Shown here: positions 17,452 through 25,735 of the stretch, one piece after another
Position numbering within the stretch: position 1 is the first letter of the stretch
How the letters are laid out: each line of letters begins with the position of its first letter
Origin: Herbiconiux daphne
Lineage (GTDB): Bacteria; Actinomycetota; Actinomycetes; Actinomycetales; Microbacteriaceae
Direction of reading: 5' to 3'
Assembly: GCF_024979295.1 (NCBI RefSeq)
Contig: NZ_JANLCJ010000009.1
Coordinates: 1 to 64,000, forward strand
Length of the DNA: 64,000 nucleotides
Notes under the pieces: generated by a model
The model's input: only the letters and a program-made list of their open reading frames with translations
What the model was told of the DNA's origin: nothing
The model's database searches: none
Translations under genes and position numbers: made by a program

Positions 17452-18935
17452 GCCAGAACCCCGCGCTGCCCGACACCGCCGAGGCGGCATCCGGAACCGC
17501 CGCACCGACCGCATCGACCTCACCGCCCGCGCCGACCGCCCCGATCGACCTCGTCGTGCGCGGCGGCACGGTGGTCGAGGCCACGTGGCAGGGCCCGGCC
17601 GACCTGTTCGTGGCGGGCGGCGTGGTGCAGGCGGTCGTCGCTCCCGGCACCGCCGTGCCCGCGGGCGGTGAGGGGGCGCGCGTGATCGACGCCACCGGCC
17701 TGCTGGTGATGCCCGGCGGGGTCGACCCGCACTGCCACGTCGGCTTCACCTCGGGCGAGTTCACCTCGCTCGACGACTACCGCGAGTGCACCACGGCCGC
17801 GGTGTTCGGCGGCACGACGACCATCGTCGACTTCGCCATCCCGCGCCCCGGCCAGGCTCCGCTCGCCGTCGCCCACGCGCAGCGGGCGAAGGCCGATCAG
17901 GGTCTGTGCGACAGCGCGCTGCACGCCTCGGTGGTCGACTGGGACGACACCGTTCCCGACCAGCTGCGGCAGCTCGTGGGCGAAGGCATCGTGACCGTCA
18001 AGATGTTCACCACCTACCGCGGCGAGTCGATGGCCGACGCCGACACCATCCTGCGCACGATGCAGGTGCTGAACGACGAGGGCGGCATGGTGGTGATCCA
18101 CTGCGAGTCGAACCCCATCATCGAAGAAGACCAGCGCAAGGCCAGCGAGCGGGGCGAGATCGACGCCGGTCACATGCACACCACGCGCAGCCACCTCGCC
18201 GAGACCGCGGCGGTGGCCGAGGTGCTCTCGATCGCCGAGACCCTCGGCGCCCCGGTCTACTTCGTGCACCAGTCGACCCCCGAGGCCATCGACCTCGTGG
18301 CCGACGCCCGCCGTCGCGGACTCTCGGCCTACACCGAATCGGTGGCGCACCACCTCGTGCTCGACGACAGCCACTACCTCGGCGAGCACCCGGAGCGTTT
18401 CGTCTGCTGTCCGCCGCTGCGCGACCGGGCCACCGTCGAGGCGCTCGGCGGCTACCTGTTCAACGGCGAGATCACCACCATCGGCAGCGACCACTGCTGC
18501 TACGACACCGCGCAGAAACTCGAGCACCCCGACGACGTGCGCATCATGCCCAACGGGCTGCCGGGCGTCGAGACCCGCCTGCCGGTGATCTTCAGCGAGT
18601 ACGTGTCGAAGAAGGGCCTGTCGCCGAGCCGCTTCGTCGAGGTCGCCGCCACCAACCCGGCGCGCGTCAACGGCATCTATCCTCAGAAGGGCACGCTGCT
18701 GCCCGGCTCCGACGCCGACATCGTGCTGTGGGATGCCGCCGCGGCATGGACCGTCACCACCGAGGGGTTGCACATGGCCACCGACTACACGCCCTACGAG
18801 GGGCTCGACGTCGTGGGCCGCCCGGTCACCGTGATCGTGCGCGGCGCCGTCGTGGTGGAGAACGGCGAGCTGGTCGACGCCACCCCCCGAGGCCGGCACG
18901 TGCCGGCGCACGCGGTCGACCTCACCGCCGTCTGA
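17448..18935 (+). CDS. D-hydantoinase/dihydropyrimidinase-like cyclic amidohydrolase
   Basis: 495-residue zinc amidohydrolase. The binuclear site is visible: HCH at 95-97 (GGVDPHCHVGF), probable carboxylated Lys185 (TVKMFTTYRG), VIHCES, YFVHQS, and the base aspartate in TIGSDHCCYD. GDEGGMVVIHCE-type spacing and the NPARVNGIYPQKGTLLPGSDADIVLWD segment are characteristic of dihydropyrimidinase/hydantoinase. It should hydrolyse a cyclic ureide or imide to an N-carbamoyl amino acid or half-amide. No N-carbamoyl amidohydrolase is in the window. An extra Ala/Thr/Pro-rich stretch of about 30 residues precedes the catalytic domain; the ATG is set by ATGA overlap. Confidence 0.88.
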   Translation: MSQNPALPDTAEAASGTAAPTASTSPPAPTAPIDLVVRGGTVVEATWQGPADLFVAGGVVQAVVAPGTAVPAGGEGARVIDATGLLVMPGGVDPHCHVGFTSGEFTSLDDYRECTTAAVFGGTTTIVDFAIPRPGQAPLAVAHAQRAKADQGLCDSALHASVVDWDDTVPDQLRQLVGEGIVTVKMFTTYRGESMADADTILRTMQVLNDEGGMVVIHCESNPIIEEDQRKASERGEIDAGHMHTTRSHLAETAAVAEVLSIAETLGAPVYFVHQSTPEAIDLVADARRRGLSAYTESVAHHLVLDDSHYLGEHPERFVCCPPLRDRATVEALGGYLFNGEITTIGSDHCCYDTAQKLEHPDDVRIMPNGLPGVETRLPVIFSEYVSKKGLSPSRFVEVAATNPARVNGIYPQKGTLLPGSDADIVLWDAAAAWTVTTEGLHMATDYTPYEGLDVVGRPVTVIVRGAVVVENGELVDATPRGRHVPAHAVDLTAV

Positions 18936-19795
18936 TGCTGCGCTTCGTCGACGCCCTCGAGACGGCCGGCGCCTGCTCGGTGCTCGAGGCGGCCGACGCG
19001 CTCGAGACCGCCCTGCGCGACGGCCTCGACCCCGAGAACCAGGTGGCGCGAACGTCGGTGCCGGTCGGCGACGAGCCGCACGGGCGAGGCGGCGAGCTGC
19101 TGCTCATGCCCGCCACGACGACCGACTACTCGGCGGTCAAGGTGCTGTCGATCGGCGGCGAGCCGCGGGTGCAGGGGGTGTGCGTGGTGTTCGACACCCG
19201 CACTCTCGAACCGCTGGCCGTGCTCGACGGCGCCGCCCTCACCCTCGTGCGCACGCCCGCCGTCTCGCTCGTCGCCATCCGGCGGCTGGTGCGGCGTGCG
19301 CCGGAGCGGGCGTTGATCATGGGCACGGGCCCGCAGGGGGCCGCGCACGCGGAGGCCATCCGGCAGCAGTACGGCGGGGTCGAGATCGTGCAGGTCGGCC
19401 GAAGCGCCTCCGCGGCATCCGTCGCCGCCGAGGTCGCTCGGGCCGACCTGATCTGCTGCTCCACCACGGCGGCCGAGCCGCTCTTCGACGGCGCTGCTGT
19501 GCGCGACGACGCGGTGGTCGTGGCCGTGGGTTCGCACCGGCCGAACGAGCGGGAGCTCGACGGCGCGCTCGTCAGCCGCGCGCAGATCGTGGTGGAGTCG
19601 CGCGCTTCGGCGCTGCAGGAGGCCGGCGATCTCATTCTGGCCGGTGTGGCCCCGCAGAGCCTCCGCAACCTCGCCGAGCTCGTGCGCGACGGCATCCCCT
19701 CGAGTAATCGGCCGCGCGTGTTCACGTCGACGGGCATGAGCTGGCAGGACACCGTGGTCGCGGGCGCGATCGTGCGGCGGGTGCTCGCGACCTAG
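18935..19795 (+). CDS. Ornithine cyclodeaminase/mu-crystallin-family protein
   Basis: 286-residue NAD(P)-dependent enzyme of the OCD/mu-crystallin family, last gene of the operon. It shows the family lysine region (ATTTDYSAVKVLSIGGEP), VFDTRTLEPLAVLDGAALTLVRTPAVS, and the Rossmann GTGPQGAAHAEAI motif. Members are ornithine or alanine dehydrogenase/cyclodeaminases, pyrroline-2-carboxylate reductases and ketimine reductases. It is shorter than the usual 310-350 residues, mainly in loops. The ATG shares a base with the preceding TGA (TGATG). Reduction of a cyclic imino acid made by the operon's FAD enzyme is an attractive but unproven role. Confidence 0.82.
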   Translation: MLRFVDALETAGACSVLEAADALETALRDGLDPENQVARTSVPVGDEPHGRGGELLLMPATTTDYSAVKVLSIGGEPRVQGVCVVFDTRTLEPLAVLDGAALTLVRTPAVSLVAIRRLVRRAPERALIMGTGPQGAAHAEAIRQQYGGVEIVQVGRSASAASVAAEVARADLICCSTTAAEPLFDGAAVRDDAVVVAVGSHRPNERELDGALVSRAQIVVESRASALQEAGDLILAGVAPQSLRNLAELVRDGIPSSNRPRVFTSTGMSWQDTVVAGAIVRRVLAT

Positions 19796-19860
19796 CGTGC
19801 GGGCGGTTGGCCCCCGGACGAGCGCTTCCCTGCCGGGGCGGCATACGGCACAGTGGAGGC

Positions 19861-20379
19861 ATGACCGACTACACCGATCCGGCCACCGCCGGCCACCGCC
19901 TGAGCAACGCCGAACGCGAGGAGGCGGTGTCGGCCCTCGAACGCGCCAACGCCGATGGCCGCATCACCGCCGCCGAGTTGAGCGAGCGGTCGAGCGCCGC
20001 CCGCAGCGCCGTGACGCGGGGCGACCTGGCACCGCTGTTCGCCGACCTGCCGCAGGCGGCCGCCTCGACCCCGCCCGCCTTCGCCGCCCCGTCGTCGGCC
20101 GGCCAGCCGTTCACGGCGCCCCCGCCCGGCGGTGGCTACAACCAGGGCCCCGGCTACGGCGGCTATCCCGGCGGCTACAGCGGCGACGGCCGGCCCGCGC
20201 GCGGCGGCCGCACCGGCAACTGGATCGTCGCGATCATGCCGTTCGTGGCGCTCGCGCTGTTCTTCATCTGCGGCACCTACCTGCCCGGCGGCTACGCGTG
20301 GTCGTGGATCTTCTTCCTCGCCATCCCCGTGGCCGCGATCGTCGTCTACGGGCCGGGCGGGCGCAACGGCGACCGTTAG
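19861..20379 (+). CDS. DUF1707-domain small membrane protein
   Basis: 172-residue protein. Residues 12-60 resemble the DUF1707 domain found at the N terminus of many actinobacterial envelope proteins (RLSNAEREEAVSALERANADGRI, then LAPLFADLPQ). A Gly/Tyr/Pro-rich linker (GGGYNQGPGYGGYPGGYSG) follows, then two predicted membrane helices near 120-138 and 143-162. The ATG at 19861 is preferred over a longer in-frame start because the domain begins just after it. The stop overlaps the convergent EEP gene by 4 bp. Function unknown; a membrane or cell-envelope role is inferred. Confidence 0.8.
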   Translation: MTDYTDPATAGHRLSNAEREEAVSALERANADGRITAAELSERSSAARSAVTRGDLAPLFADLPQAAASTPPAFAAPSSAGQPFTAPPPGGGYNQGPGYGGYPGGYSGDGRPARGGRTGNWIVAIMPFVALALFFICGTYLPGGYAWSWIFFLAIPVAAIVVYGPGGRNGDR

Positions 20380-21059
20380 TCTTCGACGCCCGCCTTCACC
20401 AGGATGGGCAGGTGGTCGCTCTCGCCCTGCGGCAGGGTGTCGATCGAGTCGATGCGGGTGTGGGCGCTGGTGACGAAGTCGAAGTGGCCTTTGAAGTACT
20501 TGTAGCGGGCGTAGGTCGGCTTGTCGCTGAACGACAGCAGGTAGCCCGACTCCTCCATGCGCTCGCTGAGGTTGGCCCGGAACCAGGGGTAGTTGTAGTC
20601 GCCCACCATCACGGTCGGAAGGCCGGGGCCCATCACGCGCAGAGCGCTGTGGGCCGCGGCGATCTGCTTGCGGCGCAGCGAGTTCGAGGCGGTGAGCGGC
20701 GCCGCGTGAAACGAGCCGACCAGGATCTCCTTGTCGATCTCCTTGTCGAACAGCCGCGCGGCGAGCAGGCGCTCGTGCGCCGGCGCCATCACCCGGTCGT
20801 GCATCGACTTGCGCAGCGCGAAGACGCGCGTGGCCTCGAGGTCGAAGCGGTCGTCGCGGTAGTAGACGGCGAGACCCAGGCGGTTGGTCTTGGTGGAGTC
20901 GGCCAGCACGAGGTGGTCGATGCGCTCGGGGATGTCGGAGGTGTCGCATTCCTGCAGGCACATCACGTCGACATCGTAGAGGCGGCTCAGATCGCGGAGT
21001 TCACCGCTCGCGTGGTGCTTGCGCAGGTTGTAACTGACGATGTTCAGTTCTCGTCCCAT
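20376..21059 (-). CDS. Endonuclease/exonuclease/phosphatase (EEP)-family protein
   Basis: 227-residue EEP-fold metal hydrolase. Catalytic motifs are visible: NIVSYNLRKH, the metal-binding Glu in CLQECD, SFHAAP, the GDYNYP motif (Asp and Asn of the active site) and terminal ESDHLPI (Asp-His pair). There is no signal peptide, so it is probably cytoplasmic. The family includes DNases, phosphodiesterases and sphingomyelinase-like enzymes; the exact substrate cannot be read. It stands alone, convergent with the DUF1707 gene. Confidence 0.85.
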   Translation of the reverse strand: MGRELNIVSYNLRKHHASGELRDLSRLYDVDVMCLQECDTSDIPERIDHLVLADSTKTNRLGLAVYYRDDRFDLEATRVFALRKSMHDRVMAPAHERLLAARLFDKEIDKEILVGSFHAAPLTASNSLRRKQIAAAHSALRVMGPGLPTVMVGDYNYPWFRANLSERMEESGYLLSFSDKPTYARYKYFKGHFDFVTSAHTRIDSIDTLPQGESDHLPILVKAGVED

Positions 21060-21119
21060 CTTCGTAGTGACTGCACTCTCTCTACTGCTTCGATCGGGTG
21101 GTGCGACGTCCTAACTCCG

Positions 21120-22019
21120 TCATTCTGACACGTCGGAGCCGGTCTCTGCCTGGACAGTGCGTGAGTACTCGCCAGGAGCCAGCCCGACCACCGAGGCGAA
21201 GTCGCGACTGAAGTGCGCCTGGTCGGCGTAGCCGAGTTCGGCGGCGAGCGCGGCGAGACCGGTCGAGGGTTCGGCGCGCAGTCGGGCCGCGGCATCCTGA
21301 AGCCGTTGGCGCTGCAGGAGCCACTTGGGATTGATGCCCACGAACTCGGCCGTGAGCCGTTGCAGGCTGCGCACGCCGAGCCCGAACCGCCGGGCGAGGT
21401 CGTCGACGCTGCGGATGCCGGGGTCGGTCTCGACCGCGTCGACCACCGCATTGATGAGCGCCCCCTGCTCGGCGTCGAGCCGGCGCGCCCGCAGCCACTG
21501 CTCGAAGGCGGCCACCATTCCCGTGTCGTCGTGACGCAGGCTCCGGATGCGCTCGGCGAGCCCGCCGTCGCCCCCGGCCAGGGCGTCGAGCGGCTCGGGC
21601 CGGTCGGCGAGGCTGTCGACGCTGCGGCCGGCGCCGATCAGGGCCCGGGCGGTTCCGGGCTGGAGCATCACGCCGAAGGCCCAGCCGTCGCCCGTGAGGA
21701 TGCGCGATCCGACGCCGCGGGCCAGTCCGAACACCGCGGCGTAGTCGTCGGCCACGACGAGGTTGCAGGTGGCGTATTGCAGCAGCCGCTCCTCGTGGGT
21801 GGCGCCGGCCGGCAGGTGCCAGCGCGGAATCCAGTAGTGCCGCACGAACGGGGCCAGCTCGGCGCTCGGCCGGTAGCGATCGATCGACACCATCGGGGCC
21901 GCGCGGCCGGGGGACAGCACGCCCTTGCTCTCGGGGGTGGGCCCGCCGGGCGTCGCGGTGGTGGCGGGCCCGCCGGTCGGCGCGGTGGTGGCGCGCGATT
22001 CATGCTGCACGCCCGACAC
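21120..22019 (-). CDS. AraC-family transcriptional regulator
   Basis: About 299 residues with a C-terminal AraC double helix-turn-helix (DLARRFGLGVRSLQRLTAEFVGI and AALAAELGYADQAHFSRDF, ending near VGLAPGEYSR). The N-terminal part (RYRPSAELAPFVRHYWIPRW) resembles the ligand domain of DUF6597-like regulators. The start is uncertain: GTG at 22019 is 17 bp after rhaB and compatible with co-transcription, but an ATG at 21893 directly before the domain is possible. The stretch between them is a Thr/Gly/Pro repeat (GGPATTATPGGP) encoded by a near-duplicated 27-bp unit. It trails the rhaD-rhaB genes and may sense a rhamnose-pathway signal; that is inference. Confidence 0.82.
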   Translation of the reverse strand: MSGVQHESRATTAPTGGPATTATPGGPTPESKGVLSPGRAAPMVSIDRYRPSAELAPFVRHYWIPRWHLPAGATHEERLLQYATCNLVVADDYAAVFGLARGVGSRILTGDGWAFGVMLQPGTARALIGAGRSVDSLADRPEPLDALAGGDGGLAERIRSLRHDDTGMVAAFEQWLRARRLDAEQGALINAVVDAVETDPGIRSVDDLARRFGLGVRSLQRLTAEFVGINPKWLLQRQRLQDAAARLRAEPSTGLAALAAELGYADQAHFSRDFASVVGLAPGEYSRTVQAETGSDVSE

Positions 22020-22036
22020 CCTACTCGCGGCGGGCC

Positions 22037-23458
22037 TCAGCGCCCCGTGGGCTCGTAGCGCACGGGAGCGAACGTCGTGGCGACGATCGCCCGCAGCGCC
22101 TCGAGACTGCCGCTCACGAGCCCCTGGGCCCGGGCCTGCACGAGCACGTTGCCGATCGCGGTAGCCTCCACGGGGCCCGCCAGCACCGGCCGCCCGGTGC
22201 GGTCGGCGGTGAGCTGGCAGAGCAGGGCGTTCTGCGACCCGCCGCCCACGATGTGGATGACCTCGATGCGCTTGCCCGAGAGGGCCGCGGCCGTCTCGAT
22301 GGAGCGGGAGTAGGCATCCGCGAGGCTCTCGAGAATGCTGCGCACGAACTCGGCGCGGCTCTGCGGCACCGGCCGGCCGTGCTCGATGCACCAGTCGGCG
22401 ATGCGCTGGGGCATGTCGCCCGGCGCGATGAATCGGGGGTCGCCGGCGTCGAACACGGCGACCGGTGCGGTGACCCCGCGTGCCGCCGAGATCAGCGTCG
22501 GCAGGTCGATCTGCTCGCCCGAACGCTCCCAGGTGCGCACCGACTCCGAGAGCAGCCACAGACCCGACACGTTCTGCAGGAACCGGATGCGTCCGTCGAC
22601 ACCGCCCTCGTTGGTGAAGTTCGCGGCGCGGCTGGCCTCGCTCACCACGGGCTGCTCGAGCTCCACCCCCACGAGCGACCAGGTGCCGCTCGAGATGTAG
22701 GCGAAGTCGTCGCCCACGGCCGGCACGGCGACGACGGCGGAAGCGGTGTCGTGCGACCCCACGGCGCTCACGGCGAGCGAGGCCGGCGCCCCGATCTCGG
22801 CGGCGACGGCGGGCAGCAGCGTGCCGACGGTCGACCCGGGCGCGATCACCTCGGGCAGCAACCGGCGCGGAAGGCCGAGGCGCTCGATCAGGGTGTCGTG
22901 CCAGCGCCCGGTGTGCACGTCGAGCAGCCCGGTCGTGGAGGCGTTCGTCTGCTCGGCGCGCGAGACGCCGGTGAGCCAGAAGTTCAGCAGGTCGGGCACG
23001 AGCAGCATCGAGTCGGCGCCGTCGAGCGACCCGGCGAGCTGCTCGGCGGCGAGCTGGTAGAGGGTGTTGAAGCTCAAGAACTGCAGGCCGTTCGCCGCAT
23101 AGAGCTCGGCGGGGCCCACGATCGTGTGCGTCGCGTCGACCCCCGCCGCCGTGCGCTCGTCGCGGTAGTGGTAGGGGTTGCCGAGCATGCGGCCGTTGGT
23201 CATCAGCGCGTAGTCGACCGCCCAGGAGTCGACGGCGATGCTGCGGATGTCGGGCTCGTCGCGCACCGCCGAGGCGAGCCCCGCGAGCACGTTGCGGTAG
23301 AGCTCGAGGATGTTCCAGTGCAGCCCGTCGAACACGCGCACCGGGTTGTTCGGGAACCGTGCCACCGGCACGAGTCTGAGCTCGTCGTGCCCGACGTAGC
23401 CGAGCATCACCCGGCCGCTCGTGGCCCCGAGGTCGACGGCGGCGACAGCGGCGGTCAT
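22037..23458 (-). CDS. rhaB: Rhamnulokinase
   Basis: 473-residue FGGY-family sugar kinase phosphorylating L-rhamnulose to rhamnulose 1-phosphate with ATP. It begins with the ATP-binding AAVDLGATSGRVMLGYV, has SIAVDSWAVDYAL and the Y(H)YRDERT active-site segment typical of RhaB, and the later HIVGGGSQNALLCQLTADRTGRPVLAGPVEATAIGNVLVQA motif. Length fits the family. It is downstream of the rhaD-SDR gene across a 109-bp gap with a long hairpin, and its ribosome site is in the AGGAGGGG just before the ATG. Confidence 0.95.
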   Translation of the reverse strand: MTAAVAAVDLGATSGRVMLGYVGHDELRLVPVARFPNNPVRVFDGLHWNILELYRNVLAGLASAVRDEPDIRSIAVDSWAVDYALMTNGRMLGNPYHYRDERTAAGVDATHTIVGPAELYAANGLQFLSFNTLYQLAAEQLAGSLDGADSMLLVPDLLNFWLTGVSRAEQTNASTTGLLDVHTGRWHDTLIERLGLPRRLLPEVIAPGSTVGTLLPAVAAEIGAPASLAVSAVGSHDTASAVVAVPAVGDDFAYISSGTWSLVGVELEQPVVSEASRAANFTNEGGVDGRIRFLQNVSGLWLLSESVRTWERSGEQIDLPTLISAARGVTAPVAVFDAGDPRFIAPGDMPQRIADWCIEHGRPVPQSRAEFVRSILESLADAYSRSIETAAALSGKRIEVIHIVGGGSQNALLCQLTADRTGRPVLAGPVEATAIGNVLVQARAQGLVSGSLEALRAIVATTFAPVRYEPTGR

Positions 23459-23481
23459 GCGCCCCTCCTCACCCTCACCTC

Positions 23482-23543
23482 TCGCGAGTGGTCACTTTCG
23501 GCGGCACAGGGCGCCGTATGGCGCCGATAGTGCCCACTCGCGA
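23482..23543. repeat. 22-bp-arm inverted repeat between rhaD and rhaB
   Basis: Arms 23482-23503 and 23522-23543 pair with only two mismatches (outer ends TCGCGAGTGG and CCACTCGCGA), leaving an 18-nt loop. It lies immediately upstream of the rhaB ribosome site and has no T run. It may be an mRNA processing or attenuation structure, or a dispersed REP-like palindrome that landed between the genes. Confidence 0.75.
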
Positions 23544-23567
23544 GCATAGGGGACGGGATCGGCGGCA

Positions 23568-25604
23568 TCAGCGCAGGAAGGCGGCGGCGACGCCGGCGTC
23601 GACCGGGATGTGCAGGCCGGTGGTGTGGGTGAGGTCGGCGCCTGTGAGCACCGCCACCGCGTTCGCCACGTGCTCCGGGAGGACCTCGCGCTTCAGCAGC
23701 GTGCGCTGGGCGTAGTAGGCGCCGAGCTCCTCCTCGGGCACACCGTAGACGGCGGCGCGCTTGGCGCCCCAGCCGCCCGCGAAGATGCCCGAGCCGCGAA
23801 CGACTCCGTCGGGGTTGATGCCGTTGACCTTGATGCCGTGGTCACCGAGCTCGGCGGCGAGCAGGCGCACCTGGTGGGCCTGGTCGGCCTTGGTGGCCGA
23901 GTAGGCGATGTTGTTGGGGCCCGCGAACACCGAGTTCTTCGACGAGATGTAGATGATGTCGCCGCCGAGGTCTTGCTCGATGAGCACCTTCGCGGCTGCC
24001 TTCGACACCAGGAACGAGCCCTTCGCCATCACGTCGTGCTGCAGGTCCCAGTCCTTCTCGGTGGTCTCGAGCAGCGGCTTCGAGATCGACAGACCCGCGT
24101 TGTTCACCACGAGGTCGAGCCCGCCGAACTGCAGCAGGGCCGCCTCGATGCCCGCCTCGATGTCGGAGGCGCTCGTCACGTCGGCGCGCACGCCGATGGC
24201 GACATCCGTGTTGCCGAGCTCGGCCGCCGCGGCCTGGGCCTTCTCGAGGTCGAGGTCGGCGATGACGACGCAGGCGCCCTCGGCGGCCAGGCGGGTGGCG
24301 ATGGCCTTGCCGATTCCGGATGCCGCGCCGGTGACGAGGGCGATGCGGGTGGCGTGCGACTTCGGCTTCGGCAGGCGCTGCAGCTTGGCCTCTTCGAGCG
24401 CCCAGTACTCGATGCGGAACTTCTCGGCCTCGTCGATCGGCGCGTAGGTGCTGAGCGACTCGGCGCCCCGCATCACGTTGATGGCGTTGATGTAGAACTC
24501 GCCGGCCACGCGCGCGGTCTGCTTGTTGGCGCCGTAGCTGAACATGCCGACGCCCGGAATGAGCACGATCGCCGGGTCGGCGCCGCGGATGGCGGGGGAG
24601 TCGGCGACGGCGTTGCGGTCGTAGTAGGCCTGGTAGTCGGCGCGGTACTCGGCGTGCAGCTCCTTGAGGCGCGCGATCGAGTCCTCGACCGACGCGTCGG
24701 CGGGCAGGTCGAGCACGAGCGGCTTGACCTTGGTGCGCAGGAAGTGGTCGGGGCAGCTGGTGCCGAGCGCGGCGAGTCGCGGATGCTCGGCGCTGGCCAG
24801 GAAGTCGAGCACGACGTCGGCGTCGGTGAACGACCCGACCTGCGGCTTGTCGGTCGAGGCCAGGCCGCGGATGGTGGGGGCGAGCGCGGCCGCCTTCGCG
24901 CGACGCTCGGCCTCGGGCAGGGCGCCGTAGCCGTCGAGTGCGGGACCGAACGGCTCGGGCGAGCCGTGCTCGGCGATGTAGGCCTCCGCGGTGCGGATGA
25001 TCCACAGCGAGTTGGCCTCGGCCTCGTCGCTCGTGTCGCCCCACGCCGTGATGCCGTGGCCGCCCAGGATGGTGCCGATCGCATCCGGGTTCTGCTTCTT
25101 GATCTCGGCGATGTCGAGGCCGAGCTGGAAGCCGGGCCGGCGCCACGGCACCCAGACCACCTTGTCGCCGAAGATCGTGCGGGTGAGCTCTTCGCCGTCG
25201 GCCGCCGTGGCGATGGCGATGCCCGAGTCGGGGTGCAGGTGGTCGACGTGGTTCGCGTCGACGAGGCCGTGCATCGCGGTGTCGATCGACGGGGCGGCTC
25301 CGCCCTTGCCGAACAGCGTGTAGTCGAAGGCCGCCACCATCTCGTCTTCGCGGTCGACCCCGGGGTAGACGTTCACGAGCGAGCGCAGCCGGTCGACGCG
25401 CAGCACCGCGAGTCCGGCCTCGGTGAGGGTGCCCAGGTCGCCGCCGGAGCCCTTGACCCACATCAGCTCGACGTTCTCGCCCGTGACCGGGTCGATCTCG
25501 AGACCCTTCGCCGAGGTGTTGCCCCCGGCGTAGTTGGTGTTCTTCGGGTCGGAACCGAGGCGGTTCGACCGTGCGATGAGGTCGGCTGCGGCGGGGGAAG
25601 TCAT
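23568..25604 (-). CDS. rhaD: Bifunctional rhamnulose-1-phosphate aldolase/short-chain dehydrogenase
   Basis: 678-residue fusion. The N-terminal 420 residues are a class II aldolase/adducin domain (NTNYAGGNTSAKG; metal histidines in HVDHLHPDSG and GGHGI) that splits rhamnulose 1-phosphate into dihydroxyacetone phosphate and L-lactaldehyde. The C-terminal 240 residues are an SDR with GAASGIGKA, NNAG, and YSATK (catalytic Tyr/Lys), presumed to oxidise lactaldehyde to lactate. This is the RhaEW-type fusion known from Bacillus and rhizobia. The ATG at 25604 is preferred over an in-frame start 72 bases upstream because the latter lies inside the operator palindrome. It follows the DeoR gene on the same strand. 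Confidence 0.93.
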   Translation of the reverse strand: MTSPAAADLIARSNRLGSDPKNTNYAGGNTSAKGLEIDPVTGENVELMWVKGSGGDLGTLTEAGLAVLRVDRLRSLVNVYPGVDREDEMVAAFDYTLFGKGGAAPSIDTAMHGLVDANHVDHLHPDSGIAIATAADGEELTRTIFGDKVVWVPWRRPGFQLGLDIAEIKKQNPDAIGTILGGHGITAWGDTSDEAEANSLWIIRTAEAYIAEHGSPEPFGPALDGYGALPEAERRAKAAALAPTIRGLASTDKPQVGSFTDADVVLDFLASAEHPRLAALGTSCPDHFLRTKVKPLVLDLPADASVEDSIARLKELHAEYRADYQAYYDRNAVADSPAIRGADPAIVLIPGVGMFSYGANKQTARVAGEFYINAINVMRGAESLSTYAPIDEAEKFRIEYWALEEAKLQRLPKPKSHATRIALVTGAASGIGKAIATRLAAEGACVVIADLDLEKAQAAAAELGNTDVAIGVRADVTSASDIEAGIEAALLQFGGLDLVVNNAGLSISKPLLETTEKDWDLQHDVMAKGSFLVSKAAAKVLIEQDLGGDIIYISSKNSVFAGPNNIAYSATKADQAHQVRLLAAELGDHGIKVNGINPDGVVRGSGIFAGGWGAKRAAVYGVPEEELGAYYAQRTLLKREVLPEHVANAVAVLTGADLTHTTGLHIPVDAGVAAAFLR

Positions 25605-25654
25605 GGATGCTCCATCGGTGTCTCGAGCGCACGTCGGCGTCGTTGGCTGCCTGG

Positions 25655-25687
25655 TGTTATGGCGTGTGAACTTCACAAAACATAACA
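25655..25687. promoter_or_regulatory. DeoR-type operator upstream of rhaD
   Basis: A nested palindrome: outer arms TGTTATG (25655-25661) and CATAACA (25681-25687) flank an inner perfect palindrome TGTGAACTTCACA (25665-25677). It lies 51-83 bp upstream of the rhaD start, after the DeoR gene. DeoR/GlpR repressors bind such TGTTA-type inverted repeats, so this is the likely control site of rhaD-rhaB. Region 25605-25735 holds no gene. Confidence 0.75.
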
Positions 25688-25735
25688 GGAGGGCGGCACC
25701 GCGTCAACGGAGGCACCGGATGTTCACCCGGCGGT

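Noticed and set aside
23568..25604. Aldolase and dehydrogenase domains as two genes fused by frameshift
   Set aside because: The fusion is a known natural family and the reading frame is continuous without internal start or stop signals.
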